From assembly GCF_001687105.1 (NCBI RefSeq), contig NZ_CP014596.1, positions 427,501 to 491,500 on the forward strand: DNA of 64,000 bases, given 5' to 3'. Below the pieces are notes generated by a model that saw only the letters and a program-made list of their open reading frames with translations, was not told the DNA's origin and made no database searches. This DNA comes from Salipiger sp. CCB-MM3. GTDB taxonomy: Bacteria > Pseudomonadota > Alphaproteobacteria > Rhodobacterales > Rhodobacteraceae. Both the position numbers and the translations under genes were made by a program. Positions 27,084 to 35,779 of the stretch are shown piece by piece. Positions within the stretch are counted from its first letter, which is position 1, and the number at the start of each line of letters is the position of its first letter.

Positions 27084-27116
27084 GCCGGAACAGGCCCAGA
27101 CCAAACGCGTAAGCGC

Positions 27117-28358
27117 TTAGGCCTCGGCCATCTCCGCCTCGGCACCCTGCCCCCGGTGCCCGACCGTCCACAGCAGCCACGCCAGCGACGCGGGCACCAG
27201 CAGCCCCAGCGCCATCGGCAAGGGCGTCCCGCTGCCCCCCAGCGCCACGCAGGACGACACCGAGAAGGCCAAGCCGAACTGGATCGCCCCAAGCAGCGCC
27301 GAGCCGATGCCCGCGCCCTCGCGCGCCGCGCCCATGGTGATCGCCATGGCGTTGGCGCTCAGCAGGCCGACCATGCCGATCGCCAGCCACAGCGGTGCCA
27401 CGAAGACCCACAGCGCCTCGGTGCCCGAAAGCACGACCAGCGCCAGCCCCGCCAGCGCGTAGACCGGCAGTCCTGCCGCCATGATGCGGGCCGGGTCGAA
27501 CCGGTCGAGCAGCTTGTTGTTGAGCTGACCCGACAGGAAAAGCGCCGCCGCAATCGCCGCGAAGAGCAGGCCGTAGGATAGCGAGCTGAGCCCGAAGACG
27601 CCCTGAAACACGCCCGACGAGCCGGTGATGAAGGCGAACATGCCGCCTTGGATCAGCCCCGCGACCACAGCCGGGACGACAAACTCGCGCCGCGACAGCA
27701 GGTGGCCCGCGGTGCGGGCGGCGCTGCGGAACGGCGCCGAGACCCGGCGCTCGCGCGGCAGCGTTTCGGGGATCACCAGCGCCGAAAGTGCAAGCGCCAG
27801 CAGACCCACCAGCACCATCGCCACGAAGATTGCACGCCAGCCAAAGCCTTCGAGCAGCAGGCTGCCCAGCGTCGGCGACACGATCGGCCCGAGGGTCATC
27901 AGCATCACCAGAACGGTCATCGCCTTGGCCGCCTGCCGCCCCTCGTAAAGATCGTTGACCACCGCGCGGCCCACCACCATGCCCGCGCAGGCCCCGACCG
28001 CCTGCAGCAGACGCAGCGCGTTGAAAACCGCGATGTCCTCGACCATGAGCAGCGCCACCGAACAGCCCGAGAAGAGCGCGACGCCCGCCAGCAGCGGGCC
28101 CTTGCGCCCATAGGCGTCAAGCAGCGGCCCCATCACCAGCTGACCAAGGCAGAGCCCGAGAAAGAACAGCGACAGCGACAGTTCGATGGTGGAATGGCCG
28201 GTGCCGAAGGCCTCGGCGATATCGCCCATGGCGGCAAGATACATGTCGGTCGCAAGCGGCGGAAAGATCGACAGCAGCGCCAGCGTCGCGGTGATCGCGG
28301 TGCGGCGGCCTTGGCTGAGCGAAATGGGTGGAGAGCTTGCGGGCTGCGGTTGCTGCAT
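27117..28358 (-). CDS. Bcr/CflA family drug-resistance MFS transporter
   Basis: 413 residues with twelve predicted membrane helices. The first-loop motif D-M-Y-L-A-A-M-G-D-I follows helix 1. The MFS motif G-P-L-L-D-A-Y-G-R-K lies between helices 2 and 3. R-L-L-Q-A-V-G-A-C-A-G-M-V-V-G-R-A is the Bcr/CflA helix-4 segment. These are proton-driven exporters of drugs or small metabolites. The gene is divergent from a TetR gene with two operator-like palindromes between them, a classical efflux/repressor pair. It converges with the BKACE gene, 33 bases between stops. Confidence 0.9.
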   Translation of the reverse strand: MQQPQPASSPPISLSQGRRTAITATLALLSIFPPLATDMYLAAMGDIAEAFGTGHSTIELSLSLFFLGLCLGQLVMGPLLDAYGRKGPLLAGVALFSGCSVALLMVEDIAVFNALRLLQAVGACAGMVVGRAVVNDLYEGRQAAKAMTVLVMLMTLGPIVSPTLGSLLLEGFGWRAIFVAMVLVGLLALALSALVIPETLPRERRVSAPFRSAARTAGHLLSRREFVVPAVVAGLIQGGMFAFITGSSGVFQGVFGLSSLSYGLLFAAIAAALFLSGQLNNKLLDRFDPARIMAAGLPVYALAGLALVVLSGTEALWVFVAPLWLAIGMVGLLSANAMAITMGAAREGAGIGSALLGAIQFGLAFSVSSCVALGGSGTPLPMALGLLVPASLAWLLWTVGHRGQGAEAEMAEA

Positions 28359-28409
28359 GGCGAATTTTCCGATCTGCTATGAACGCCCGCTCCGGCGCGG
28401 GCTGAATAA

Positions 28410-28449
28410 TGGACTTGAGTCTAGAAAGCACTTAATAGACTACAGTCCA
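28410..28449. promoter_or_regulatory. Two TetR-type operator palindromes between MFS and tetR
   Basis: TGGACTTGAGTCTA (28410-28423) and TAGACTACAGTCCA (28436-28449) share the pattern TRGACTnnAGTCYA and have centres 26 bp apart. They lie between the divergent starts at 28358 and 28496. The spacing, two and a half helical turns, puts the two sites on opposite faces, so they may be independent operators for the two genes. The same motif appears at 16312. Confidence 0.65.
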
Positions 28450-28495
28450 TAAATCAATGCGGTCGTTCTGTGCGGCGGCAGACAGGAGAATGTGC

Positions 28496-29074
28496 ATGTC
28501 GGACGAGGCAAGGCAGAGCGGCAGACCGCGCGACGAGGAAGCGGGCCGCGCGTTGAAGGCGGCGGCGTTGCGCCTCGTGCGGGAACGCGGCTATGCGAAG
28601 ATGTCGATCGCCGCTATTGCCCAAGCCGCCGGGGTGGCGCGACAGACGCTCTACAATCGCTGGAACACCAAGGCCGATCTGGTGCTCGACGCGGTATTCG
28701 AGGAAGCCGGTCGCAATGTCGCTCTCCCGGCTGCGGACGAAAGCAGCAGCTTTGCCGCGCAGCTCGAAGCCTTCCTCGCGCAGGTCTTCACGCATCTCAC
28801 CGAGGATGGCGACACGCTCTGCGCGCTGATCGCCGCCGCTCAGGAAGACGGCGGATTCCGTACGGCGCTGCACACGCGGTTTGTGGCGCCACGCGAAGCG
28901 ATCGTCACCGACCTGCTGCGCCGGGCGCAAGCGCGCGGCGAGCTTGCCGCAGGGCGCGATCCGCTGATCCTGTCGCAGATGATCCACGGCGCCTTCTGGT
29001 ACCGGCTGCTCAATGGCGCGCCGGTGGATGCGCATCTGGCGCGGGCGCTTGCCGCCGAGGTCTTCGCGCGTTGA
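28496..29074 (+). CDS. TetR/AcrR family transcriptional regulator
   Basis: 192 residues from the ATG at 28496, chosen because AGGAG at 28484 gives normal spacing; an ATG at 28490 would be too close to it. The N-terminal HTH (about 15-60) has S-I-A-A-I-A-Q-A-A-G-V-A-R-Q-T-L-Y-N-R-W-N-T-K, a TetR recognition helix. The C-terminal ligand domain matches the common TetR_C family (Q-M-I-H-G-A-F-W-Y-R-L-L). It likely represses the divergent exporter and itself through the two palindromes upstream. Confidence 0.9.
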   Translation: MSDEARQSGRPRDEEAGRALKAAALRLVRERGYAKMSIAAIAQAAGVARQTLYNRWNTKADLVLDAVFEEAGRNVALPAADESSSFAAQLEAFLAQVFTHLTEDGDTLCALIAAAQEDGGFRTALHTRFVAPREAIVTDLLRRAQARGELAAGRDPLILSQMIHGAFWYRLLNGAPVDAHLARALAAEVFAR

Positions 29075-29252
29075 AGTCAGGGATATCGGCCTGCGGCGCG
29101 CGGGGATTTGTCACCGGTTCACCACAACTTGACCGGGATACCGGGGATCAGTCTGACGCCACGGCAAAACTTGATTGAAACACTCATCTATGCGCGCGAT
29201 ACCGCCCGCAACGCCCGCGCGTTTCTTTTGATGATTGCCGACCCGAGCCCTG

Positions 29253-29831
29253 ATGCCCCTCGCCCAAGCCCTCTCTTCCAGCCCTGCCGACTGCCGGCCG
29301 CGTCTTGCCGCGATGAACGCGCGTCTGGCCCGGATCGAGGCCGGGCTCGCAGGGCTCATGCTCGCGGCGGTGCTGCTGATCAGCTGTGCTGGCGCTGTGG
29401 CACGCAGCCTTGGCACACCGCTGATCTGGGCCGATGAGGCGGCGGTGGCTGCCATGGTCTGGTCGGGCTTTCTCGGCGCTGCGGCGCTGTTTGGCCGCCG
29501 CGGGCATATGGCGCTGACCTTCCTGCCCGAGCGCCTTGGCCGCCGCGGCACCGCAGCGCTGCGGGTGCTGGCGGATGCGCTGCTGCTGACGGGTTTTGCC
29601 GGGCTCGGGCTTGTGGTCTGGCGCTGGTTCGACCTGCCGGGGCTGCGCGCCGCCGGTTCGGCGCAGGCGCTGGCGGATGCGAGCTTCAACTTTCTTTACC
29701 TCGAACCGACGCAGACGCTGGGCATCCGCAAGATCTGGATCTGGCTGGTGCTGCCGCTCTTCACCCTTGGCGGCACGCTGCACGCCGCGCTGCTGCTGGC
29801 CATGGACCTGCGCGGAGAGACCCCGCAATGA
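29253..29831 (+). CDS. TRAP transporter small permease (DctQ)
   Basis: 192 residues from the ATG at 29253; an internal ATG at 29313 (173 residues) also fits the family length, and neither has a strong Shine-Dalgarno. Four membrane helices are present, with W-A-D-E-A-A-V-A-A-M-V-W and R-R-G-H-M-A in the loop between the second and third, the usual DctQ signature. Its stop overlaps the dctM start (ATGA). It is the small membrane subunit of a tripartite importer. Confidence 0.8.
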   Translation: MPLAQALSSSPADCRPRLAAMNARLARIEAGLAGLMLAAVLLISCAGAVARSLGTPLIWADEAAVAAMVWSGFLGAAALFGRRGHMALTFLPERLGRRGTAALRVLADALLLTGFAGLGLVVWRWFDLPGLRAAGSAQALADASFNFLYLEPTQTLGIRKIWIWLVLPLFTLGGTLHAALLLAMDLRGETPQ

Positions 29832-31117
29832 TCCCCGTCTTTGCCTTTGCCGGGATGCTGACCCTTGCCGTCCCGATCGCGGCGGCGCTGGCGCTGAGCG
29901 CGGTGCTGCTGATCATCCTGCGCGGCGACATGATCCTTTTTGCCAGCCTGCCGCAGCAATTCGTCGCCGGGATCGAGAGCTATGGCTTGCTGGCGCTGCC
30001 GCTCTTCATTCTGCTGGGCGAGGCGATGAACGCGGGCGGCACGGGACGGCGGCTGATCGCGCTGGCGGGGCTGCTGGTCGGGCCGGTGCGCGGCGGGCTG
30101 GCCTATGTGAGCCTCATCGCCAACGTCATGCTTGCCGCGATCCTCGGCTCGACCGTCGCCCAGCTGACGGTGATGAGCCGTATGGCGGTGCCGCAGATGG
30201 TCCGGGCGGGCTATCCGCGCGCCGATGCCGTGGCGCTGACCGCCGCGGGCGCGATGCTGGCGCCGGTGATCCCGCCGTCGATGCTGTTCATCCTCTACGG
30301 GGTGATCGCGCAGGTGCCGATCGGCGATCTCTTTGTCGCCGGGCTGGTCCCAGGCGCGCTGATGGGGCTGGCGTTCTTCGGCGTGATCTACTGGCGGGCG
30401 CGGCGGGTGCCATGGCCGGGAGGAGCGACAGGCGATGCCGCCTCTGGCGAGGTCGAAGCTGCGTATTTGGGGAACAATGAAAGGGCGCGGGTGCTGCGCG
30501 AGGCGCTGCCGGCGCTGCTGATCCCGCTCTTTGTCGTGGTCTCGATCCTCTGCGGGATGGCCACACCGACCGAAGCTGGCGGGCTGGCGGCGCTGCTGGC
30601 ATTGGGTCTGGGGCTTTTTGTCTACCGCGAGATCACCCTTTCTGATCTGCCGGGGCTGTTCACCCGCGCCGCGCTCGGGGCGGCGGTGGTGCTGTTTCTG
30701 GTGGCCTGCGCGCAGCTTCTGGCGTGGGTGTTGGCCTATGCGGGCATCCCGGCGCAACTGGGCAGCTGGCTTTCCGCCAGCACCGAGAGCCCGCTTGTCT
30801 TCCTGCTGCTGCTGAACCTGCTGCTGCTCGGCGTCGGCATGGTGATGGACCCGATCCCGGCGCTGCTGCTGACGGTGCCGGTGCTGCTGCCGCTGGGGAC
30901 CGGGCAATACGGGCTCGATCCGGTGCATCTGGGGCTGGTGATCTGCATGAACCTGTCGCTTGGCCTGCTGACGCCGCCCGTCGGCGCCGGGCTCTTCGCG
31001 GCGGCGAGCCTTTCGGGCGAGCCCGCCGGACGCATCGCCGCGCGGCTGATGCCCTTTCTTGCCGCCGCTTTCGCAGTGCTGATCGCCGTGTCGATCTGGC
31101 CGCTGCTGACCATCTAG
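29828..31117 (+). CDS. TRAP transporter large permease (DctM)
   Basis: 429 residues, about twelve membrane helices. Typical DctM features are L-P-L-F-I-L-L-G-E-A-M-N-A-G-G near helix 2, I-P-P-S-M-L-F-I-L-Y-G after helix 4, A-T-P-T-E-A-G-G-L-A-A near the middle, and N-L-S-L-G-L-L-T-P-P-V-G-A-G-L-F near the end. It carries the ion-coupled transport path. It overlaps dctQ and is followed 11 bases later by the binding-protein gene. Confidence 0.92.
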   Translation: MIPVFAFAGMLTLAVPIAAALALSAVLLIILRGDMILFASLPQQFVAGIESYGLLALPLFILLGEAMNAGGTGRRLIALAGLLVGPVRGGLAYVSLIANVMLAAILGSTVAQLTVMSRMAVPQMVRAGYPRADAVALTAAGAMLAPVIPPSMLFILYGVIAQVPIGDLFVAGLVPGALMGLAFFGVIYWRARRVPWPGGATGDAASGEVEAAYLGNNERARVLREALPALLIPLFVVVSILCGMATPTEAGGLAALLALGLGLFVYREITLSDLPGLFTRAALGAAVVLFLVACAQLLAWVLAYAGIPAQLGSWLSASTESPLVFLLLLNLLLLGVGMVMDPIPALLLTVPVLLPLGTGQYGLDPVHLGLVICMNLSLGLLTPPVGAGLFAAASLSGEPAGRIAARLMPFLAAAFAVLIAVSIWPLLTI

Positions 31118-31128
31118 GAGGACCCCCC

Positions 31129-32112
31129 ATGGACCGTCGTACGTTCGTGAAAACCGTCATCGCGGGCAGCGCCCTGAGCGCCGCCCCTGCCCTGCCAGCG
31201 CTGGCCGGTCCCGGCACGCTGCGCATCGGGCTGATCACCCCGCCGAGCCACCAGTGGAGCAAGAGCGCCGAGGCGCTGGCCGCGCGGCTGGCAGAGGCCA
31301 GCGGCGGGCGCATTGCGCTGTCGGTACATGCGGCGGGTCAACTCGGCAGCGAGGCGCAGATGCTGCAGCAGTTGCAGGCAGGCGCGCTTGATATGGCATT
31401 CCTGACGCTGGGCGAGCTGTCGAACCGGAACGCTCAGTTCGGCGCGCTCACCGCGCCCTATCTGGTGCGCGATATGGGTCAGGCGCGGCGCTTGCTGGCA
31501 GGCGCCACGGCGCAGGAACTGCTGGCCAAGGCCGGGCGGTTGGGGCTGGTCGGGCTGGGCTTTGGCATGGCGGGGATGCGGCAGGTGCTGCTGCGCGAAC
31601 CGGCCCCGGCCGGGGAGGCGCTGCAGGGGCGCAAGATCCGCACCGTGCCTCTGGCGCAAGAGCTGGACTTCTGGCGCCGCGTCGGGGCCGCGCCGACGCC
31701 CCTGCCGCTGCCCGCGCTTTACGATGCGCTGGCGAACGGCCAGATCGACGGCATGCAGATCGACTTCGAAGGCACGTGGAACAGCCGCTATTTCGAACAT
31801 GCCTCCGAGATGCTCGCCTCGGATCACATGATCTTCCCGATGATCGCAGTGGGGTCGGGGCGGCGATGGGCGACGCTGTCGCATGAGGACCGCGCGCTGA
31901 TCGACGGCGCGGTGGCAGAGACGCTGGAAGAGCTGCGCGCGACCTATGAGGAAATCGACGCGATCTACCGCGCGAAGATCGAGGAGGCGGGTTTCCCGGT
32001 TCGATCGGTGGACCGCAGCTACTTCGGCGGTGCCGTGGACGCATGGTACAGCGAATGGCGGGTCATGACGCCGGTGCTGGAACGGCTCGAGGCCGAGGCG
32101 GCCGAGCTTTAA
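31129..32112 (+). CDS. TRAP transporter substrate-binding protein (DctP)
   Basis: 327 residues from the ATG at 31129, preceded by AGGAGGACC. The N-terminus has a twin-arginine pattern (D-R-R-T-F-V-K) and a signal peptide ending L-P-A-L-A-G. The mature protein shows L-G-S-E-A-Q-M-L-Q-Q-L-Q-A-G-A-L-D-M, the conserved DctP element, and G-R-K-I-R-T-V-P before the position that usually holds the carboxylate-binding Arg. Ligand unknown. The Q-M-P gene order, with the binding protein last, is a common roseobacter arrangement. Confidence 0.88.
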   Translation: MDRRTFVKTVIAGSALSAAPALPALAGPGTLRIGLITPPSHQWSKSAEALAARLAEASGGRIALSVHAAGQLGSEAQMLQQLQAGALDMAFLTLGELSNRNAQFGALTAPYLVRDMGQARRLLAGATAQELLAKAGRLGLVGLGFGMAGMRQVLLREPAPAGEALQGRKIRTVPLAQELDFWRRVGAAPTPLPLPALYDALANGQIDGMQIDFEGTWNSRYFEHASEMLASDHMIFPMIAVGSGRRWATLSHEDRALIDGAVAETLEELRATYEEIDAIYRAKIEEAGFPVRSVDRSYFGGAVDAWYSEWRVMTPVLERLEAEAAEL

Positions 32113-32118
32113 GGTGCC

Positions 32119-32152
32119 GCGCGGGGCACCGCCATGTGGCGGCGCCCCGCGC
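32119..32152. terminator. Bidirectional hairpin between dctP and cytochrome b561 genes
   Basis: Stem GCGCGGGGC / GCCCCGCGC (9 bp) with an inner CCGCC / GGCGG stem and loop ATGT, between convergent genes whose stops are only 46 bases apart. No T-run on either strand. Confidence 0.55.
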
Positions 32153-32158
32153 TAGGTC

Positions 32159-32701
32159 TCAGCCGCGGCCCGCCATGCGGCGCAGCGTGCCATCGCGCCA
32201 CAGCCCTTCATGCAGCGCGACCATGGCGATGTGACCGGCGATCACCACGGCCATGACCCAGCCAAGCTCGCCGTGCACCAGATTGCCCGGTGCCGTGGCC
32301 CAAGCCAGTTCCGCCTCGCGCGGGGCGAAAATCTGCGTGCCAAAAGGAGCAAAGCCGCGGGTGCCGCCCCATGCCCGCAGCAGCGCCAGCGTCGGGATCG
32401 CCAGCATCAGCAGGTAGAGCACGCCATGCCCCGCCGCTGCCGCCTTGCCCAGAGCGCCCTCGCCATGTGACGGGCGGCGCTTGCGGCTCAGGATCGCCCA
32501 GGCCACCCGCAGCACCACCAGCAGGAAGATCACGAAGCCCACGCTCTGGTGCGTGCCGACGAAAAACCCGGTAAACCCATTGCGCCCAAAGAGCAGCTTC
32601 AATCCCATGCCGAGGAACTGCCAGAGGATCAGCGCCGCCAGCGCCCAGTGCAGCAGCCGCGAGATGGCGCCATAGCGCGTTTCACTGTCGAGCAATTGCA
32701 T
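32159..32701 (-). CDS. Cytochrome b561 family membrane protein
   Basis: 180 residues with four membrane helices and histidines placed as in bacterial di-haem b561 proteins: His18 and His51 in the first half, His92, His143 and His157 in the second. It starts Y-G-A-I-S-R-L-L-H-W-A, the standard N-terminal helix. It lies 22 bases downstream of the iron ABC ATPase gene on the same strand and so is probably the last gene of that operon. Electron transfer to superoxide or to ferric iron after uptake is possible. The neighbourhood favours a role in iron release, but this is inference. Confidence 0.85.
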   Translation of the reverse strand: MQLLDSETRYGAISRLLHWALAALILWQFLGMGLKLLFGRNGFTGFFVGTHQSVGFVIFLLVVLRVAWAILSRKRRPSHGEGALGKAAAAGHGVLYLLMLAIPTLALLRAWGGTRGFAPFGTQIFAPREAELAWATAPGNLVHGELGWVMAVVIAGHIAMVALHEGLWRDGTLRRMAGRG

Positions 32702-32723
32702 GTGTCTAATATCTCCGAGAAAT

Positions 32724-33509
32724 TTAGGGGCCCGAGAGCCCGTCTACCATGACCATGACGCGCCCTTCCGAGCAACGTTCGACCCGTGCGTCGATGCCGT
32801 AGACCCGCGACAGGCTGTCCGGCGTCAGCACCTCCGAAGGCGCGCCCGCCGCGTGCAACGCGCCGCCTTCCAGCAGCACCACCCGGTCGGCCCATTGCGC
32901 CGCCAGCGCCAGATCGTGCAGCACCGCGATCACGATGCGCCCCTCGCGCGCCAGCTTGCGCGCCTCCGACAGCAGGTGGAACTGCCGCGCCAGATCAAGC
33001 GCCGAAGTCGGCTCATCGAGCAGCAGAAGCTGCGGATCGCGGATCATCGCCTGCGACAGACCCACCGCCTGCCGCTGACCGCCCGAGAGCGCCGCCATCG
33101 GGCGCATCGCCAGATCGGACAGCCCGAAACGCTCCAGCACTTCCAGCGCGTGGCGTGCCGCCGCCGGGCCGCGCAGCGTGCGCCCGGTCAGCCCGCCGCC
33201 CGCATTCATCGCAACAATCAAGCTGTCGAGCACCGAAAGCGCCGAGCGGCTTTCCAGCGTCTGCGGCATGAAGCCGACGCGCTTGGCCTGTTCGGCGCGG
33301 GAAAGACCGTGCAGCGCTTGCCCTTCCAGCGTGATCTCGCCGCTCGAAGGCAGCAGCCCGGCGATGGCCCGCAGCAGCGTGGATTTGCCGGCCGCGTTGG
33401 GCCCGGCGATCACCGCGAACTCGCCCATGGCGAAAGGCGGCAGCGTCAGCCCGTCGATCACCTTGCGCGCGCCGCGCGCCACTGAAAGGCCCTTGATCTC
33501 GAGGCTCAT
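32724..33509 (-). CDS. Iron-siderophore ABC transporter ATP-binding protein (FecE/FepC type)
   Basis: 261 residues. Walker A is G-P-N-A-A-G-K-S-T-L-L-R, signature L-S-G-G-Q-R-Q-A-V, Walker B L-L-L-L-D-E-P-T-S-A-L-D, and V-L-H-D-L follows. The sequence order and length are those of FecE/FepC/BtuD ATPases. Its start overlaps the permease stop (ATGA). It provides energy for ferric-siderophore import with the two upstream gene products. Confidence 0.9.
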   Translation of the reverse strand: MSLEIKGLSVARGARKVIDGLTLPPFAMGEFAVIAGPNAAGKSTLLRAIAGLLPSSGEITLEGQALHGLSRAEQAKRVGFMPQTLESRSALSVLDSLIVAMNAGGGLTGRTLRGPAAARHALEVLERFGLSDLAMRPMAALSGGQRQAVGLSQAMIRDPQLLLLDEPTSALDLARQFHLLSEARKLAREGRIVIAVLHDLALAAQWADRVVLLEGGALHAAGAPSEVLTPDSLSRVYGIDARVERCSEGRVMVMVDGLSGP

Positions 33510-34549
33510 CGCATGTCCTTCCGCAGTACGAGGGCGAAGAACACCGGCAGGCCGACCAGCGAGGTCACGATGCCCACCGGCAGCAGGATGCCCGGCACCA
33601 GCAGTTTCGAGGCGACCGAGGCCAGCGACATCAGCAGCGCCCCGGTGAAGAGGCTTGCAGGCAGCAGGAAGCGGTGATCCTCGCCCACCGCCATGCGCGC
33701 GATATGCGGCCCGGCAAGGCCAACGAAGCCGATCACCCCGACCATCGAGACAGAAGCGGCGGCCAGCAGGCTCACCCGCACCAGCGTCCAGCGCCGCAGG
33801 TGCGCCACGTCGAGGCCGAAGCCCTGCGCCTGATCATTGCCAAGCCGCAGCGCCGTAAGCCGCCACGAGGCGGCCAGCGAGAACGGCAGGCAGGCGGCCA
33901 GCACCAGCGCCAGCACCGCGATGCCCTCCCATCGCGCGTTGACGAGGCTGCCCATGGTCCAGAACACCAGTTGTTGCAGCGCATCGGGGGAGGCCACGAA
34001 TTGCACCAGCGCCAGCAGCGCCGCAGCGGTGAAGTTGACCGCGATGCCAAGCAGGATCACCACCTCAGAGCCGCCGCCGCGCAGGGCCGAGGCCAGTTGC
34101 AGCAGCCCCAGCGCCAGCAGCGCAAAGAGAAAGGCATTGCCCGAGACAGCCCAGAGCGCCGGGATGCCGGGGATCGCAAGGCCGAGCACGATGGCGACCC
34201 CCGCGCCAAGCGCCGCTGAGGCCGAAATGCCCAGCGTGAAGGGCTCGGCCAGCGGGTTGTCGAGCACGGTCTGCATCTCGGCCCCCGAGAGCGACAGCGC
34301 CGCGCCCACCAGCAGCGCCATGACCGCCACCGGCAGGCGCACCTGCCAGACGATCACCTCTGCCGCCTTGGGCACCTCGCCCAGCCCGGTCAGCGCGCGC
34401 AGCACCTGATCGAGCGGCAGGCCAGAGGGGCCCGACACCAGATCGAGCAGCACCGAGGCCAGCGCCCCCAACCCCAGCAGAACGACCAGCAGAACCCGCC
34501 GCTGGCTGCGCCGGGACTGCTCGGCCAGAATGGTCTCGATCGCGGTCAT
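33506..34549 (-). CDS. Iron-siderophore ABC transporter permease (FecCD family)
   Basis: 347 residues, about nine to ten membrane helices. FecCD hallmarks are R-L-P-V-A-V-M-A-L-L-V-G-A-A-L-S-L-S-G near the N-terminus, N-P-L-A-E-P-F-T-L-G-I-S, and G-F-V-G-L-A-G-P-H-I-A-R near the C-terminus. Only one permease gene is present, so the channel would be a homodimer, as in BtuC, unlike the FepD/FepG pair. ATGA overlaps on both sides join it to the binding-protein and ATPase genes. Confidence 0.92.
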   Translation of the reverse strand: MTAIETILAEQSRRSQRRVLLVVLLGLGALASVLLDLVSGPSGLPLDQVLRALTGLGEVPKAAEVIVWQVRLPVAVMALLVGAALSLSGAEMQTVLDNPLAEPFTLGISASAALGAGVAIVLGLAIPGIPALWAVSGNAFLFALLALGLLQLASALRGGGSEVVILLGIAVNFTAAALLALVQFVASPDALQQLVFWTMGSLVNARWEGIAVLALVLAACLPFSLAASWRLTALRLGNDQAQGFGLDVAHLRRWTLVRVSLLAAASVSMVGVIGFVGLAGPHIARMAVGEDHRFLLPASLFTGALLMSLASVASKLLVPGILLPVGIVTSLVGLPVFFALVLRKDMR

Positions 34550-35682
34550 TCGCTTTCGATCCAGTAGCTTCCGGTCATATCGACGGGTGAGAACCGCGCT
34601 TCGAATTCGGCCATGGTGGCCTTGGGGTCGAGATCGGCGAAAACCTCGGGATGGAAGCGTTTGGCCAGCGCCTCGATGAGCGCGATATGGGCGGGGAAAT
34701 CGTTGAACAGATGCCAGATGCCGATGGCGTGCCCTTCGGAGACCGCGCGCAGATCGGCAAAGCCGTGCGCTGCGAGCAGCTGCGCAAAGCTGTCCTTCGC
34801 GGTGTCTTCTTCGATGCCCGCGCCCAGCACCAGCCCGCCGCGCGCCTGCATATGGGCGCCGCCCGTGGCGAGATAGACGTCCGGGTCGGCCGCCAGCAAA
34901 TTCTCGAGCCCGACGTTGCCCATCACGCCGGGCACGCTATCGCGGCCGATGTTGTAGCCGCCCGCCGCCTCGACAAATTCGTCGAACACGCCCGGCCCGA
35001 TGGTGGCGCAGCAATTGGTCGGCGCGGCATGCACATGGATGAAGACGCGCGGCGGCTCGGGCTGGGCGGCCTTCAGCTTTGCGCGGATCGCACCCAGATG
35101 CTCCTCGTAGAAGGCGGCGAACTCCTCGGCCCGCGCCTCGGCCCCAGTGAGCGTGCCGATCAGCCGCAGGCTGGGCAGCGTGTTCTCGAGCGGCGCGGTG
35201 AAGAAATCGACAAAGGCCACCGGGATGCCAGCCGCCTGAAGCTGGCGCAGCGGCATCTCCATCTGCGGCGCGTCCGCATCCATCACGCTCAGCAGCACCA
35301 GATCGGGCATCAGTGCGATGGTGCTCTCGACCGAGAGCAGCCGGTTGCCCGCCCCCACCGGCGCCACATCCTTCAGCGCCGGAAACTTGGCGAGATAGGC
35401 GTCATAGGTGGCCGGGTCGAGCCCCTTGTCCTGCCGCCAGCCGGCGACCAGCGACACCGGATTGTCATGCAGCATCCCCAACACCGCAAGATGCCGCCCC
35501 TCGCCCAGCACGATGCGTTTCGCAGGCGCGTCCAGAACCACTTCGCGCCCGGCAATATCCGTCACGCGGATCTCGGCCTGCGCCGGCAGCGCCAAAAACG
35601 TCAGCAGCGGCACGAGAGCCAGAAACAATGCCGGGAGCCATCCCGCCCGGATATTGCGCGGATGCCTGAGACACAGTGTCAT
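34546..35682 (-). CDS. Iron-siderophore ABC transporter periplasmic binding protein
   Basis: 378 residues from the ATG at 35682, preceded by AAAGGAC; the frame is open to 35727. A signal peptide ends at about L-P-A-Q-A. Then I-R-V-T-D-I-A-G-R-E-V-V-L opens the FecB/FepB-type fold, followed by R-I-V-L-G-E-G-R-H and P-D-L-V-L-L-S. A C-C-A-T segment mid-protein is unusual for the family. It is first gene of the importer operon, transcribed away from the esterase gene and from a TTGA-N9-TCAA iron-box-like site at 35738. Ligand presumably the siderophore made by the adjacent NRPS operon. Confidence 0.85.
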   Translation of the reverse strand: MTLCLRHPRNIRAGWLPALFLALVPLLTFLALPAQAEIRVTDIAGREVVLDAPAKRIVLGEGRHLAVLGMLHDNPVSLVAGWRQDKGLDPATYDAYLAKFPALKDVAPVGAGNRLLSVESTIALMPDLVLLSVMDADAPQMEMPLRQLQAAGIPVAFVDFFTAPLENTLPSLRLIGTLTGAEARAEEFAAFYEEHLGAIRAKLKAAQPEPPRVFIHVHAAPTNCCATIGPGVFDEFVEAAGGYNIGRDSVPGVMGNVGLENLLAADPDVYLATGGAHMQARGGLVLGAGIEEDTAKDSFAQLLAAHGFADLRAVSEGHAIGIWHLFNDFPAHIALIEALAKRFHPEVFADLDPKATMAEFEARFSPVDMTGSYWIESE

Positions 35683-35737
35683 GGGGGTCCTTTCTTCAGC
35701 GCGATCGGCCATTGCAGCCGGCGCCAAGGGAAATTAC

Positions 35738-35754
35738 TTGAGTGGTATTGTCAA
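35738..35754. promoter_or_regulatory. RirA-type iron-responsive (IRO) element TTGA-N9-TCAA
   Basis: TTGA (35738-35741), nine bases, TCAA (35751-35754). This matches the alphaproteobacterial IRO/RirA motif TGA-N9-TCA and sits between the divergent binding-protein gene (start 35682) and esterase gene (start 35780), where it could repress both when iron is sufficient. The match is short, but its location is highly appropriate. Confidence 0.6.
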
Positions 35755-35779
35755 CTAATAAGCCCGCGAGCGGAATGTC

